Assembly: GCA_964492715.1 (NCBI GenBank)
Contig: CAZBLK010000003.1
Span: 1-64,000, forward strand
Length of the DNA stretch: 64,000 bases
Direction of reading: 5' to 3'
Source: CAZBLK01 sp964492715
GTDB lineage: Bacteria; Bacillota; Clostridia; Lachnospirales; WRBF01
Position numbers and translations under genes: made by a program. Of this stretch, positions 32,154 to 42,259 are shown piece by piece. The notes below the pieces were generated by a model. The model was not told the DNA's origin, made no database searches, and saw nothing but the letters and a program-made list of their open reading frames with translations. Each line of letters opens with the position of its first letter. Position 1 is the stretch's first letter.

Positions 32154-34768
32154 TACAAGCCCTCCTGCTCTAAAGTTATAAGCTTTGTACGCCCTTGAAG
32201 CTCATACAACTTACGCAAAGCGTCCCTAGGTGTTAACGAATCAACGTCAATCTCCATTATTTCTTTTAAGAAAATATAGTCTTCGTCTTCTTTCTTAGGC
32301 TTTTGCTTGCCATAACGAATTGTGCTGTCCTCATTTACACCTGTACCTGCCTTCATTATGTCGGCATTGTTTAAAACTTGCAACAGTTCGTTTGCTCGGT
32401 TTAAAATTTGGTTTGGTATGCCAGCAAGCTTTGCAACGTGGACACCGTAGCTGTTGTCTGCTCCGCCACGTACAATTTTCCTGATAAAAATAATGTTCTC
32501 GCCTTGTTCTCTAACCATCATGCAGTAATTTTTTACACCGTCAAGTTTTCCTTCAAGCTCTGTAAGCTCGTGGTAGTGTGTAGAAAACAGCGTTTTCGCA
32601 CCAATTTTTTCAGCAATAAATTCAAGCACAGACCATGCAATGCTAAGACCATCAAACGTACTTGTGCCACGGCCAATTTCGTCAAGTATTAACAGGCTGT
32701 TTTTTGTTGCATTGTTTATAATATTTGCCACTTCTGTCATTTCAACCATAAATGTGCTTTGCCCTGTAGCCAAATCGTCCGAAGCACCAACTCTTGTAAA
32801 AATTTGGTCAACAACTCCAATTACTCCACTGTCAGCAGGAATAAAGCAACCCATTTGTGCCATAACTACGATTAATGCAACTTGCCGCATATACGTGGAC
32901 TTTCCAGCCATATTCGGGCCAGTAATTATTGACAGCCTGTCACTGTCGCTATTAAGGTATACATCATTTGGCACAAAGCCAGATTTTATTGTTTGCTCAA
33001 CAACAGGGTGACGCCCGTTTTTAATAGCTATTACTCCGTCATCATTGACAGTAGGCTTACAATACCCATTGCTGTCCGAAACTTCTGCAAACGACTGTAT
33101 TACATCAAGTGTTGCAAGAATTTGCGCAACAAGCTGTATTCGTGGAAGCTCGTCTGCTACTTTTTTACGAACGTCTGTAAAAAGCTTTAATTCAAGCTCT
33201 GCAATGTTGTCATCAGCTTCCAAAATTGCTTCCTCAATTTCTTTAAGCTCTACAGTTGTGTACCTTTCGCCGTTTGCTATAGTTTGCCTGCGTATGTACC
33301 TTTCGGGTATTAAGTTTTTATATGTGTTTGTTACTTCTATATAATACCCAAAAACTTTGTTATATTTTATTTTAAGGCTTTTAATTCCTGTTAACTGGCG
33401 TTCCTCTGCTTCTTTTTCAAGAATCCACGTAGTTCCTTTTTTCTTGGCTGTTCTATACCTATCAAGCTCGGAATTAAAGCCCTCTCTAATAACCCCGCCG
33501 TCTTTTATGTTTATAGGTGCATCGTCATCTATTGCTGCATCTATAAACTCTTTTATATCGTCAAGAGTTTCAAGTGCCTTGTTCATTTCAATGTTAAGAG
33601 AAGCTTTACATTCAAACAAAAGCTTCTTGATTTCTGGAAGCTTTTCTGCTGTACCCTTTAGGCTTATTAAGTCTTTACCGTTTGCTGTTCCATAAACAAC
33701 TTTGCCCATAAGCCTCTCTATGTCGCCAATTTCTTTAAGCAGTTCCCTTAAATCGTTGCGAAGGTACATCTCGTCTTTAATTTCTGAAACGGCATCAAGC
33801 CTACGGTTTATGTCACTTATAGTTATTAGCGGCTGTTCAACCCACTTACGCAAAAGCCGCCCTCCCATTGCCGTTTTTGTTTTATCCAAAACCCAAAGGA
33901 GAGTTCCTTTTTTGCTTCTTTCTCTAAGTGTTTCAGTAAGTTCAAGGTTTTTGCGTGAAGAAATATCAAGGCTCATGTAGCTTTTTTCAGAATAATATTT
34001 AATTGTGGAAATATGAAAGAGCCTGTTTTTTTGAGTTTCTCTTAAATATTCCATTAAAGCACCAGAAGCACACACCGATAAATCTTTATCTAAAAGCCCA
34101 TATCCACTTAATGTAATTACGTTAAAATGGTCACAAAGCGTTTTGTTTGCGCTGTCATAGTCAAAGCACCAGCTATAATAAACATAAGGCTTAACAGAAA
34201 AAATGTTTTCAATGTTAAGTACATCATCAAAACCTTGGTTTATTATTATTTCTTTTGGAGAAATTCTTGCTAGTTCATCATAAACTTTGTTGCCAGTGTC
34301 CCCTTCGATGCTGGTTGTAAAAAATTCACCTGTTGTTACGTCGCAAAAAGCAATTCCTACACCTTGCTTTTCTTGATAAATACAACATATATAACTGTTT
34401 TTTCCTTCATCAAGAGTTTTCATGTCAGTAACAGTTCCAGGTGTAATTATTCTAACAACTTCACGCTTAACAATTGTTTTGGCTTGTTTAGCGTCCTCCA
34501 CCTGCTCACACACAGCTACCTTGTAACCGTTTTCAACGAGTTTTGCTATATACGCATTTGCAGAATGGTACGGAACGCCACACATAGGCGCACGTTCCGC
34601 CTGTCCGCAGTCTCTTCCAGTAAGCGCAATGTCAAGCACCTTTGAAGCAACTAAGGCGTCGTCAAAAAACAGCTCATAAAAATCACCAAGCCGAAAGAGA
34701 ACTAAACAATCTTTGTTTTGTCGTTTAATTTCTAAATACTGCTCCATCATTGGAGAAAATTTTGCCAT
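32153..34768 (-). CDS. mutS: DNA mismatch repair protein MutS
   Basis: An 871-residue mismatch sensor. The N-terminal mismatch-binding 'GDFYELF' (Phe-x-Glu) lies near residue 29; the ATPase domain has Walker A 'GPNMAGKST', 'DEIGRGTSTFDG' and 'FSTHYHELT'. All five domains seem present and length is normal (about 860). It is encoded directly before mutL, as usual. Confidence 0.97.
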   Translation of the reverse strand: MAKFSPMMEQYLEIKRQNKDCLVLFRLGDFYELFFDDALVASKVLDIALTGRDCGQAERAPMCGVPYHSANAYIAKLVENGYKVAVCEQVEDAKQAKTIVKREVVRIITPGTVTDMKTLDEGKNSYICCIYQEKQGVGIAFCDVTTGEFFTTSIEGDTGNKVYDELARISPKEIIINQGFDDVLNIENIFSVKPYVYYSWCFDYDSANKTLCDHFNVITLSGYGLLDKDLSVCASGALMEYLRETQKNRLFHISTIKYYSEKSYMSLDISSRKNLELTETLRERSKKGTLLWVLDKTKTAMGGRLLRKWVEQPLITISDINRRLDAVSEIKDEMYLRNDLRELLKEIGDIERLMGKVVYGTANGKDLISLKGTAEKLPEIKKLLFECKASLNIEMNKALETLDDIKEFIDAAIDDDAPINIKDGGVIREGFNSELDRYRTAKKKGTTWILEKEAEERQLTGIKSLKIKYNKVFGYYIEVTNTYKNLIPERYIRRQTIANGERYTTVELKEIEEAILEADDNIAELELKLFTDVRKKVADELPRIQLVAQILATLDVIQSFAEVSDSNGYCKPTVNDDGVIAIKNGRHPVVEQTIKSGFVPNDVYLNSDSDRLSIITGPNMAGKSTYMRQVALIVVMAQMGCFIPADSGVIGVVDQIFTRVGASDDLATGQSTFMVEMTEVANIINNATKNSLLILDEIGRGTSTFDGLSIAWSVLEFIAEKIGAKTLFSTHYHELTELEGKLDGVKNYCMMVREQGENIIFIRKIVRGGADNSYGVHVAKLAGIPNQILNRANELLQVLNNADIMKAGTGVNEDSTIRYGKQKPKKEDEDYIFLKEIMEIDVDSLTPRDALRKLYELQGRTKLITLEQEGL

Positions 34769-34804
34769 TTGTAAATTGCACTCCTAACGAATAAGCGCTT
34801 AAAA

Positions 34805-35215
34805 TTAATTGCAGCCACAGCTTGAACAGCCGCCTTCGCTTCCTGAACAACCAGAGCAACTTTCTTCTGCCGGCATTTCGCCAGTAATTGTAGCCTTTAA
34901 AACATTTAATACATTGTTTACAAAACTTCCAAACTCGTTTTCTGCAAAAATTAATGCTCCAATAACAGCATCTTTTTTAAGCTCTGACACCATTTCAGCC
35001 ATGCGTTGCGTTGCAATGTTAAACTCCTCTTGTGTCATAACACCTTTAGCGGCGCTTTCTTGTACATCTTTCTGGTACTTGCTGTATTCATCAAGCTTTA
35101 CTTTTGCAGAAGGTTCTGCATCAAACGCTTTTCTAGCTTCATTAAGAAGCGCTGCTTTGTCTGATTGCAAAATTAATTCTCCAAGTTCCCTTGCTTTTTC
35201 ATAATAAACTGTCAT
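34805..35215 (-). CDS. YlbF/YmcA family protein with Cys-rich tail
   Basis: A 136-residue helical protein of the YlbF/YmcA (RicF/RicA) family; in B. subtilis these act with YaaT to promote mRNA processing by RNase Y and carry Fe-S clusters. The helical body is residues 1-115. The last 17 residues hold five cysteines (CSGCSGSEGGCSSCGC), giving likely metal or cluster ligands. It lies between miaB and mutS with 27 and 36-base gaps, a common Firmicutes location near miaB. Exact orthology to RicA or RicF is uncertain. Confidence 0.85.
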   Translation of the reverse strand: MTVYYEKARELGELILQSDKAALLNEARKAFDAEPSAKVKLDEYSKYQKDVQESAAKGVMTQEEFNIATQRMAEMVSELKKDAVIGALIFAENEFGSFVNNVLNVLKATITGEMPAEESCSGCSGSEGGCSSCGCN

Positions 35216-35241
35216 AGTAGTTAGTCTCCTTGTTTAAAATA

Positions 35242-36678
35242 TTATTGTTCAAAATCTGCTTCACCAATTAGGTAAAACGTCTTGCAGTCTGTTATTTCAA
35301 CGTTAATAAGCTTTCCAACATATTCATCAGACGCACCTCTAAAATGAACAATTACATTCCCTTCTGTTCTTCCAGAAAGAAGGCTTTTGTCCTGTTCGTT
35401 AACACCTTCGCAAAGAACTTCAATAGTCGTTCCAACCATTTTTTTGTTCAATTCATAAATTCCGTTGTTAAGCAAGCTCAATAGCCTGTCAAACCTATTT
35501 TTTTGAACATCTTCGGGGATTTGGTTTTCCATTACAGCGGCTGGTGTACCAGTGCGCTTTGAATACAAAAATGTATATGCTGTAGAGTAGCCAACTTTTT
35601 CTACAACGTCAAGCGTTTCTAAAAAGTCTTCCTCTGTTTCCCCAGGGAAGCCGACAATTATATCAGTTGTAATAGCTATGTTCGGAACTTCGTCCTTTAA
35701 CTTGCTTATTAAAATCATATAATCGTCTTTTGTATACTTACGGTTCATAGCTTTTAAAACATTAGTGCTTCCAGACTGAACTGGTAAATGAATGTGCTTA
35801 CAAATCTTTTCGCAATCTCTTATAGCATAAATTAACTCGTCCGATAAATCTTTAGGGTGAGAAGTCATAAAACGTATTCGTTTAATACCTTCAATTTTGT
35901 TAATTTCACGCAAAAGCTGTGCAAATGTAGTTTTTTGTTCAAGGCTTTTTCCGTAGCTATTTACGTTTTGCCCAAGAAGCATAACTTCAATTACACCATC
36001 ATCAGCCAGCCTTTTTATTTCTAACAAAATGTCTTCTACTTCCCTACTTCTTTCACGCCCTCTTACATATGGCACAATGCAGTAGGAGCAAAAGTTGTTG
36101 CAACCATACATAATGTTTACACTGGCTTTGTGCTTATATTGTCTTAAAACAGGTAAATCCTCAACAATTTGGTCATGCGTTTCCCAAATGTCCATTATAA
36201 GCCCACCCGTAGTTAAACTTGTGTGCAAAAGTTCTGGGAAGCGGTGAATGTTAAACGTGCCAAAAATAATGTCAACATGCCTGTATGACGACTTTATTTT
36301 GTCAATTACAATGTCTTGCTGCATCATGCAGCCGCAAACTACAATTTTTAAATTAGGGCGTTTTTCCTTTAGCTTTTTCAAAAAGCCAAGGTTGCCGTAC
36401 ACTTTATTTTCAGCGTTTTCACGAACACAGCATGTGTTGTACACAATTACATCTGCTTCTTTTTCGCTGTCACATGCTTCGTACCCCATTTCATTTAACA
36501 TTCCAATGATGTTCTCAGAGTCATGTGCGTTCATTTGGCAGCCAAAAGTTGCAACATACATCTTTTTAGGTGTTCCTGTTTTCTCGTTTAGTTCTCTTAC
36601 CTTTTCTATATAAAGCGTTGTAAGTTTTTGTTCTTCCAAAGCCTTTTCTGCACTTTTTACAGTTTCAGTTCGTTTCAT
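35242..36678 (-). CDS. miaB: tRNA methylthiotransferase MiaB
   Basis: A 478-residue radical SAM enzyme that converts i6A37 to ms2i6A37. The N-terminal domain holds auxiliary cluster ligands Cys47, Cys83 and Cys117; the radical SAM motif is Cys193, Cys197 and Cys200 (CNNFCSYC); a C-terminal TRAM domain begins near 405. An N-terminal extension of about 35 residues is normal in Firmicutes. It is first in the operon that also carries miaA, its substrate-maker. Confidence 0.95.
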   Translation of the reverse strand: MKRTETVKSAEKALEEQKLTTLYIEKVRELNEKTGTPKKMYVATFGCQMNAHDSENIIGMLNEMGYEACDSEKEADVIVYNTCCVRENAENKVYGNLGFLKKLKEKRPNLKIVVCGCMMQQDIVIDKIKSSYRHVDIIFGTFNIHRFPELLHTSLTTGGLIMDIWETHDQIVEDLPVLRQYKHKASVNIMYGCNNFCSYCIVPYVRGRERSREVEDILLEIKRLADDGVIEVMLLGQNVNSYGKSLEQKTTFAQLLREINKIEGIKRIRFMTSHPKDLSDELIYAIRDCEKICKHIHLPVQSGSTNVLKAMNRKYTKDDYMILISKLKDEVPNIAITTDIIVGFPGETEEDFLETLDVVEKVGYSTAYTFLYSKRTGTPAAVMENQIPEDVQKNRFDRLLSLLNNGIYELNKKMVGTTIEVLCEGVNEQDKSLLSGRTEGNVIVHFRGASDEYVGKLINVEITDCKTFYLIGEADFEQ

Positions 36679-36798
36679 TTTTTTCTCCTTGCTATTTTGG
36701 CGAATTAAACAAATATTTTAAAAAAATTTGGTGTTATTTTAATAGCAAATATTATATCACAAATTTAATAAATATGTTACGATAATTTACAAATAAAC

Positions 36799-36827
36799 TT
36801 GAAATAAAACAAAATTTATTATATACT
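36799..36827 (+). promoter_or_regulatory. sigma-A promoter of the DUF4364 gene
   Basis: TTGAAA (36799-36804), 17-base spacer and TATACT (36822-36827), giving a leader of about 75 bases. Confidence 0.65.
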
Positions 36828-36909
36828 ACGTTTTACAGTCTTTAATGACAATACAATTTGTCTTATTTATAAAATACGCAATGAACAACGTTTGCTTGAG
36901 GTGAAATAA

Positions 36910-37506
36910 ATGGAAACGAAACAACTTAACATGTTTGATGACGAGGGTGGAAAAGATGATGTCATAAACAAGCTTCTTTTGTTATACCTAATTGATAAGA
37001 TGGATATGCCGCTTACAAACAGCCAAATAAGCCAATTTATTCTTGAAGAAAGCTTTATGACGTACTACGTTTTGCAGCAAACACTTTCTGAAATGGTTGC
37101 CGACGGATATTTAGAAAAAGCGCTAGATAACAACGCAACTAGGTATAACATTACACAAGAAGGTATTACAACGCTTGAATATTTTGAAAAGCATTTATCC
37201 ATTGAAGACAGGGCTAAAATTGTTAAGTTTGTTTCAAGCAACAGGCGCACAATTAAAAAAGATTTTGAAACAACAGCAAACTACTTTTACGACCATGTAA
37301 ACGACGAGTTCACTGTAAAATGTGGAATTTATGAAGACGACAGGACGCTGATGGAAATTAATGTTTCTGTTGTAAACCGAGAGCAAGCCAAGTTAATTTG
37401 CAACAACTGGAAACAAAATGTTTCTTTAATGTATCAAAATATTTTGATGAAGTTAATTAGTGTAGAGTCAGAAAGTAATGAGCATGACGAACCTGATAAA
37501 AAATAA
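36910..37506 (+). CDS. DUF4364 family winged-helix protein
   Basis: A 198-residue protein of the DUF4364 family, common in Clostridia. The N-terminal half has winged-helix character ('PLTNSQISQFILEESFMTYYVLQQTLSEMVADGYLEK', interrupted here by normal loops), like PadR or MarR-type readers. The C-terminal half (about 105-190) is an alpha/beta domain of unknown role. A DNA-binding regulator is likely, with unknown targets. It is monocistronic with its own promoter. Confidence 0.82.
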   Translation: METKQLNMFDDEGGKDDVINKLLLLYLIDKMDMPLTNSQISQFILEESFMTYYVLQQTLSEMVADGYLEKALDNNATRYNITQEGITTLEYFEKHLSIEDRAKIVKFVSSNRRTIKKDFETTANYFYDHVNDEFTVKCGIYEDDRTLMEINVSVVNREQAKLICNNWKQNVSLMYQNILMKLISVESESNEHDEPDKK

Positions 37507-37509
37507 AAT

Positions 37510-37527
37510 GCCGCCCTTTTGGGCGGC
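37510..37527. terminator. shared terminator of the DUF4364 and XRE genes
   Basis: GCCGCCC, loop TTTT, GGGCGGC. A T-rich tail follows on the minus strand; the plus-strand tail is poor but the hairpin is strong. Confidence 0.7.
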
Positions 37528-37542
37528 TAAATTTGTATGCCT

Positions 37543-38139
37543 TTATTCAGCTTTCCTTAATAAGCTATTCAACCACGGTGTAAACGGAATAAACAAAAAC
37601 ACCATCCAAGCAACAGCCCACATGTCAAATAAAAACCCTAACACAAAAAACATAATTGTAGCTGCCATAGGAACAACTGCTAGCCTACTATAAAACACTG
37701 GTATCAAAAGAAAAACAAGCCAACCAGGGTGCCACCAATCAAATGCAAACCCAAGAACTAAATAAACCATAGTTATAAACACGGTATATGGAAATTGTTC
37801 TCTATAGTGCTTAACCTTCTTCTCCATTGACGTAAGCTTATATTCAGGAAAATTGTCATCTTCTCTGCTTAAATCACCGTCAAGGTATATTTTGGGTCGT
37901 GGCCCATTGTCATTGCTAGGAAAAATTGAAATTTCCTCATCTGTTTTTAAAAGCGAGTCAATGGAAATGTTGTATATCCTTGAAAGTGCAATTAAGTTGT
38001 CTGTGTCTGGTGAGCTTTCAGCACGTTCCCACTTTGAAACGGCTTGACGGCTTATTCCAAGCTTTTCTGCAAGCTGCTCTTGTGAAAGGCTGCTTTTCTT
38101 TCGCAATTCCATTAGCCTGTTTGCAATTTCTAAATTCAT
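37543..38139 (-). CDS. XRE-family regulator with C-terminal membrane domain
   Basis: A 198-residue protein with an N-terminal HTH (residues 6-62: 'LSQEQLAEKLGISRQAVSKWE') and three or so hydrophobic helices in the C-terminal half (about 117-190), rich in Trp, Phe and Pro. It is therefore a predicted membrane-bound DNA-binding protein. Similar small XRE-membrane fusions are frequent in Firmicutes and often lack known ligands. A GGTGAAAG site precedes the ATG. Monocistronic. Confidence 0.8.
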   Translation of the reverse strand: MNLEIANRLMELRKKSSLSQEQLAEKLGISRQAVSKWERAESSPDTDNLIALSRIYNISIDSLLKTDEEISIFPSNDNGPRPKIYLDGDLSREDDNFPEYKLTSMEKKVKHYREQFPYTVFITMVYLVLGFAFDWWHPGWLVFLLIPVFYSRLAVVPMAATIMFFVLGFLFDMWAVAWMVFLFIPFTPWLNSLLRKAE

Positions 38140-38267
38140 ACTTTCACCTCAAATTTTAGCGAGTTATTAGTTTAAAAAATATTGGCAAGGGGAAGCAATA
38201 TCAACATAATTATATTACACTATACCAACGATAATTGCTAGAAATTCTAGGTTGAACTTATGCAACT

Positions 38268-38286
38268 ATTGGTTGCGGCAACCAAT
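38268..38286. repeat. 19-bp perfect palindrome
   Basis: ATTGGTTGC-G-GCAACCAAT lies in the divergent-free gap 38140-38346, just before MITE copy 2. A shorter palindrome (CTAGAA-A-TTCTAG) lies about 20 bases to the left. Role unknown. Confidence 0.5.
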
Positions 38287-38293
38287 TTTCACC

Positions 38294-38398
38294 TATAGCA
38301 ATTCCGTTTTTAATCGACATTGTCTATCGGTCAAAACGCCAAACGGCTAGGCGTTTGGCTTCCCTCTGTCAATATCGTTAAAGACTGGAATTGCTATA
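38294..38398. mobile_element. MITE-like element, family B copy 2, inside the ysxC 3' end
   Basis: 105 bp with ends TATAGCAATTCC and GGAATTGCTATA, nearly identical to copy 1. Its right half is read as coding sequence by the minus-strand ysxC gene and supplies that gene's last 16 codons and stop. Confidence 0.82.
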
Positions 38399-38994
38399 TT
38401 TTCAGGGCTTTCACCAATTTTTTCTTCAATTTTTTTCCATAGCTCATCTTTGCCAGACTTTGTTTCGCTAGAAAAAGAAATTATGGTACTCCCCTTCTCT
38501 ACTTCAAGCCCTTTTCTAATTACAGCTAAATGTTTTTGAACTTGGCTTCGCCTAAGCTTATCTTCCTTTGTTGCAACAATAATAATTTCATAGTTATAGT
38601 GCTTTAGCCAATTATACATAAGCTTGTCGTCCTTTGTGGGCTCATGCCGAATGTCAACAAGCAGTAAAATAGCCTTTAATGTACTCCTTTTCAAAAGATA
38701 GCCTTCAATCATTCCGCCCCACTTTTCTTGCTCAGAGCGTGAAATTTTTGCATAGCCGTAACCTGGAAGGTCAACAAAATAAAGCAGGTTTTCTACATCA
38801 TAAAAATTTATTGTACGTGTTTTTCCTGGGTTTTTACTCATTCTTGCCAAAGCTTTTCTATTTATCATTGTGTTTATAAGTGATGATTTGCCTACATTTG
38901 AACGCCCCACAAAAGCAAGCTCTGGCTTGCCATCAGATGGAAACTGATGTTCCCAAACACCAACTGCCGCAAGTGATACATTTTGAACCTCCAA
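38347..38994 (-). CDS. ysxC: ribosome biogenesis GTPase YsxC/EngB
   Basis: A 215-residue GTPase needed for large-subunit assembly. G1 'GRSNVGKSS', G3 'DLPGYGYA', G4 'ATKEDKL' (usually TKxDK) and the 'R..KNPGKTRTINFY' G2 region are intact. The start is TTG 38994, six bases after GGAGGA; longer in-frame readings overlap lon. The C-terminus from 'IAIPVFNDIDRGKPNA' onward is encoded by the inserted MITE copy 2, replacing the native end. The GTPase domain is untouched, so the protein is probably functional. It follows lon by 44 bases. Confidence 0.92.
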   Translation of the reverse strand: MEVQNVSLAAVGVWEHQFPSDGKPELAFVGRSNVGKSSLINTMINRKALARMSKNPGKTRTINFYDVENLLYFVDLPGYGYAKISRSEQEKWGGMIEGYLLKRSTLKAILLLVDIRHEPTKDDKLMYNWLKHYNYEIIIVATKEDKLRRSQVQKHLAVIRKGLEVEKGSTIISFSSETKSGKDELWKKIEEKIGESPENIAIPVFNDIDRGKPNA

Positions 38995-39038
38995 AATACT
39001 TCCTCCAATGATTTTACTTTTAAAATCTATTTCTCCAT

Positions 39039-41384
39039 CTATTTCTGCAAAGCACACTCAAGCACTTCGTCCATGCTTGCAGCAAAAATAAATGCCAATC
39101 CCTCACGAACATTTTCTGGCACTTCGTGTAAGTCTAATTGATTTTCTAAGGGCAAAACAACCGTCTTAAAATTGTTTGACTTTGCTGCCGAAATTTTTTC
39201 TTTCAAACCGCCAATTGGAAGCACCTTTCCACGAATAGTAACTTCACCTGTCATACAAACATCATTTTTAACAGGTATTTCTGCTAAAGCCGAAACCATT
39301 GCAGTTGTAAGAGTTATCCCTGCAGAAGGCCCATCTTTTGGAACTGCACCTTCTGGCAAATGTATATGCACATCAAAGTGCTTATAAAACTGTTTATCCA
39401 AATTAAACTGCCTGTACCTAGAACGAATAAAACTCATTGCAGCCTGTGCAGACTCTTTCATAACGTCGCCTAAGTTGCCAGTTAAAACAAACTTACCACT
39501 TCCAGGAACAACATTAACTTCTATCGATAGCGTATCACCACCAACAGAAGTCCATGCTAAACCGTAAGCTATTCCAATTTCTGACGTTTCACCGAAATTC
39601 TTTTTTCTGAATTTTGGCTTACCCAAATAATGCTCCAGTTTTTCAGTTGTTATTTCTACGCTGTTACTTGTTCCATTCATAACTCGCTCTGTTACAACCT
39701 TACGACAAATGTCTGCAATTGTTCTTTCAAGCTGACGAACACCTGCTTCTTTAGTGTATTTGCCTATAAGTTCTTCATAATTTGGAATGCTTACGTCACC
39801 TTCAACTAAACCATGTTTTTCAAGCTGCTTAGGTAACAAAAATTCTTTTGCAATGCTAACCTTTTCCGCATCTGTGTAGCTTGAAATGTTAATAACCTCA
39901 AGCCTGTCTCTTAATGCTGGCGGAACTTCGTTAAGGCTGTTTGCTGTACACATAAACATTACGTCCGACAAATCAAACGCAACTTCTAAGTAATGGTCAC
40001 GGAAAAAAGAATTTTGCTCTGCGTCCAAAGCTTCCAGCATAGCCGAAGCTGGGTTTCCACGAAAATCGCTTGACATTTTGTCTATCTCATCAAGAAGAAT
40101 TAATGGATTTAGCGTTTTAGATTGTTTCATTGAATAAATAATTCGTCCAGGCATAGCACCGACATACGTTTTTCTATGCCCACGAATTTCTGCTTCATCT
40201 CTGACGCCGCCTAAAGACATTCTTATATACTTTCGGTTCAAAGCTTTTGCCACAGATTTTGCTATTGAGGTTTTGCCTACGCCAGGAGGCCCAACAAGGC
40301 AAATTATTGGAGAATTAGCTTTGTCTGCTGCCTGCCTTACTGCAAGAAACTCAACTATGCGCTCTTTAACCTTCTCTAACCCAAAGTGGTCTGTGTCAAG
40401 TATTTGCTTTGCTTCTTTTAAATCTTTGTTTTCTTCGCTTTTTTTAGCCCACGGCAAATCTAAAAGCCAGTCTATATAGTCACGAATTACAACAGCTTCT
40501 TGCGACGACATATTTGTACGTGAAAGCCTTTTAAGCTCGTAGTTCAGCTTTTCTCCGGCATGTTCAGGAAGCTGCGCTTCTTTCGCTCTTGCCTTGTAAC
40601 CTTCAATATCGTCTGTTACAGTTTCTTTTTCGTTCAATTCTTCTTGAACAACTTTAAGCTGCTCCTTTAAATAATATTCCCTTTGATGCTTGTCAATATT
40701 AGTTTTAACTTTTGATAAAACATCTTTTTGAACAGTTAAAACAGCTAGTTCCTCGTGCAAAAGCTTTGCTGCAAGAAATATTCGGTTTGCTGGGTCTTCC
40801 TCCTCTAAAAGCTCTTGCTTGTTTTCTACCTTTAAGCTTGTGTGCACACCTATAAGGTCGGAAAGCTTTCCTGCCATTTCACATGTTATAACTTCCATTA
40901 TAGCATCTGGCGCAACACCATTTGCAAGGCGCACATATTCTTCAAAAGCATCTTGCACTACACGAATTGTAGCCAAAACATCTGTGCTTGCTTCTTCAAT
41001 TTCAAACGTTTCAACAAGTGAAACGTCAGCCATTAAAAAAGTTCCTTCGTTGTCAAACTCTAAAACGCTTGCCCTTGAAACGCCGTCTGCAAGCACACGA
41101 ATAACGTTCCCAGGAAGCCTAAAAACTTGCTTAATTCTTGCAACTGTCCCATATGGAAAAACGTCTGCAATGTCTGGCTCCTCATGAGCTGCATTTTTCT
41201 GCGCTGTCAAAAAAACAAAAGAATCTTTGCTTAAAGCGAATTCTATAGCTTGAATTGATTTAAAACGCCCAATATCAAAACCTATTGTTGCATCTGGAAA
41301 AGCTACAAGCCCTCTAAGTGTAACAACAGGAAGCTTTATTTTTTTCTGCTGGTCAAAGTTTAAATTTAGGTCAGTGTTGTCCAT
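39039..41384 (-). CDS. lon: ATP-dependent protease Lon
   Basis: A 781-residue AAA+ serine protease. N-terminal substrate domain (about 15-210), coiled section, Walker A GPPGVGKT (365-372), Walker B 'LILLDEID' (428-435), and catalytic Ser687 ('DGPSAG') with Lys730 ('GGLKEK'). Length is standard for LonA. The lon-ysxC pair is conserved in Bacillus and Clostridia. Upstream there is an 8-bp inverted repeat (AATACCAG 41423-41430, CTGGTATT 41453-41460) of unknown role. Confidence 0.97.
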   Translation of the reverse strand: MDNTDLNLNFDQQKKIKLPVVTLRGLVAFPDATIGFDIGRFKSIQAIEFALSKDSFVFLTAQKNAAHEEPDIADVFPYGTVARIKQVFRLPGNVIRVLADGVSRASVLEFDNEGTFLMADVSLVETFEIEEASTDVLATIRVVQDAFEEYVRLANGVAPDAIMEVITCEMAGKLSDLIGVHTSLKVENKQELLEEEDPANRIFLAAKLLHEELAVLTVQKDVLSKVKTNIDKHQREYYLKEQLKVVQEELNEKETVTDDIEGYKARAKEAQLPEHAGEKLNYELKRLSRTNMSSQEAVVIRDYIDWLLDLPWAKKSEENKDLKEAKQILDTDHFGLEKVKERIVEFLAVRQAADKANSPIICLVGPPGVGKTSIAKSVAKALNRKYIRMSLGGVRDEAEIRGHRKTYVGAMPGRIIYSMKQSKTLNPLILLDEIDKMSSDFRGNPASAMLEALDAEQNSFFRDHYLEVAFDLSDVMFMCTANSLNEVPPALRDRLEVINISSYTDAEKVSIAKEFLLPKQLEKHGLVEGDVSIPNYEELIGKYTKEAGVRQLERTIADICRKVVTERVMNGTSNSVEITTEKLEHYLGKPKFRKKNFGETSEIGIAYGLAWTSVGGDTLSIEVNVVPGSGKFVLTGNLGDVMKESAQAAMSFIRSRYRQFNLDKQFYKHFDVHIHLPEGAVPKDGPSAGITLTTAMVSALAEIPVKNDVCMTGEVTIRGKVLPIGGLKEKISAAKSNNFKTVVLPLENQLDLHEVPENVREGLAFIFAASMDEVLECALQK

Positions 41385-41582
41385 AACTTCACCCTTCTAT
41401 TTTTGCATATCAGTGTATTTAGAATACCAGCATCTTTATTTCCATAATTATACTGGTATTAATAGCCTTTAAGGTCAAATAATACAAACAGCGACATTTC
41501 TTTTTTAATTAAAAAAGAAGTCTATATATTATATCAGCTTTTTAATAAAAAGAAAATGCCTTAATAAAGAAGGGAGAAAGCC

Positions 41583-42200
41583 ATGTTAAAAAATACATTA
41601 AAGAAGGCAGTAGTTACGCTTGTGTCTGTGCTTGCAGTTTCTGTACAAGTGCTTGCGGCAACAGACGTATACACAGTTCAGAAAGGTGACACCCTTTGGA
41701 AAATTGCACAAATGTACAAAGTTGGAATTTCTGAAATACTAGACGCTAACAAGCAGTTTAAAAACCCAGATATGATTTTTCCAGGGGACAAAGTAAGTAT
41801 TCCATTAAACGACCCTGCTGTCTCCAGCATGGAGGAGCAAGTTGTTGAGCTTGTTAACAAGGAGCGTGCAAAAGCTGGGCTTAAACCGCTGAAGCTAAAC
41901 TGGGAAGTTTCTCGTGTAGCACGTTACAAGTCGGAAGAAATGAAGAACAAAAACTATTTTAGCCACACATCACCTGTGTATGGTTCGCCTTTTGATATGC
42001 TAAAGGCTTTTAACGTTAAGTACCGTACTGCCGGTGAGAACATTGCAAAGGGGCAAAAAACCCCAGAAGCTGTAATGAAAGCATGGATGAACTCGGAAGG
42101 GCACAGGAAAAACATTTTAAGCAAAACCTTCACAGAAATTGGTGTAGGGTATGTTGATGGAAGTACACCGTACTGGACACAGTTATTTATAACTCCTTAA
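41583..42200 (+). CDS. exported LysM and CAP-domain protein
   Basis: A 205-residue secreted protein. A signal peptide ends near 'VQVLA' (residue 25), then one LysM peptidoglycan-binding domain (about 29-74: 'YTVQKGDTLWKIA...NP.MIFPGDKVSIP') and a CAP/SCP domain (about 85-205) with 'NKERAKAGLKPLK', 'NYFSHTSP', 'GENIAKG' and 'SEGHRKNIL'. Clostridia have several such proteins, some in the spore coat or cortex (SafA or YkwD-like). Activity of CAP domains is unclear. Monocistronic with a terminator behind. Confidence 0.9.
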   Translation: MLKNTLKKAVVTLVSVLAVSVQVLAATDVYTVQKGDTLWKIAQMYKVGISEILDANKQFKNPDMIFPGDKVSIPLNDPAVSSMEEQVVELVNKERAKAGLKPLKLNWEVSRVARYKSEEMKNKNYFSHTSPVYGSPFDMLKAFNVKYRTAGENIAKGQKTPEAVMKAWMNSEGHRKNILSKTFTEIGVGYVDGSTPYWTQLFITP

Positions 42201-42212
42201 TATTTTTATTCG

Positions 42213-42259
42213 ATAGAGCTAACTTTAAAATTCTATAAAAATGTTAGCTCTATTTTTTG
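42213..42259 (+). terminator. terminator after the LysM/CAP gene
   Basis: ATAGAGCTAAC (42213-42223) and GTTAGCTCTAT (42243-42253) form a perfect 11-bp stem followed by TTTTTGT. Confidence 0.8.

Noticed and set aside
38994..39057. Longer YsxC start overlapping lon
   Set aside because: The TTG at 38994 has GGAGGA six bases upstream and matches the family N-terminus; the extension would overlap the lon 3' end.
41471..41490. Possible CtsR heat-shock operator before lon
   Set aside because: Only one heptad (GGTCAAA) fits; the second half does not match, and no paired promoter was clear.
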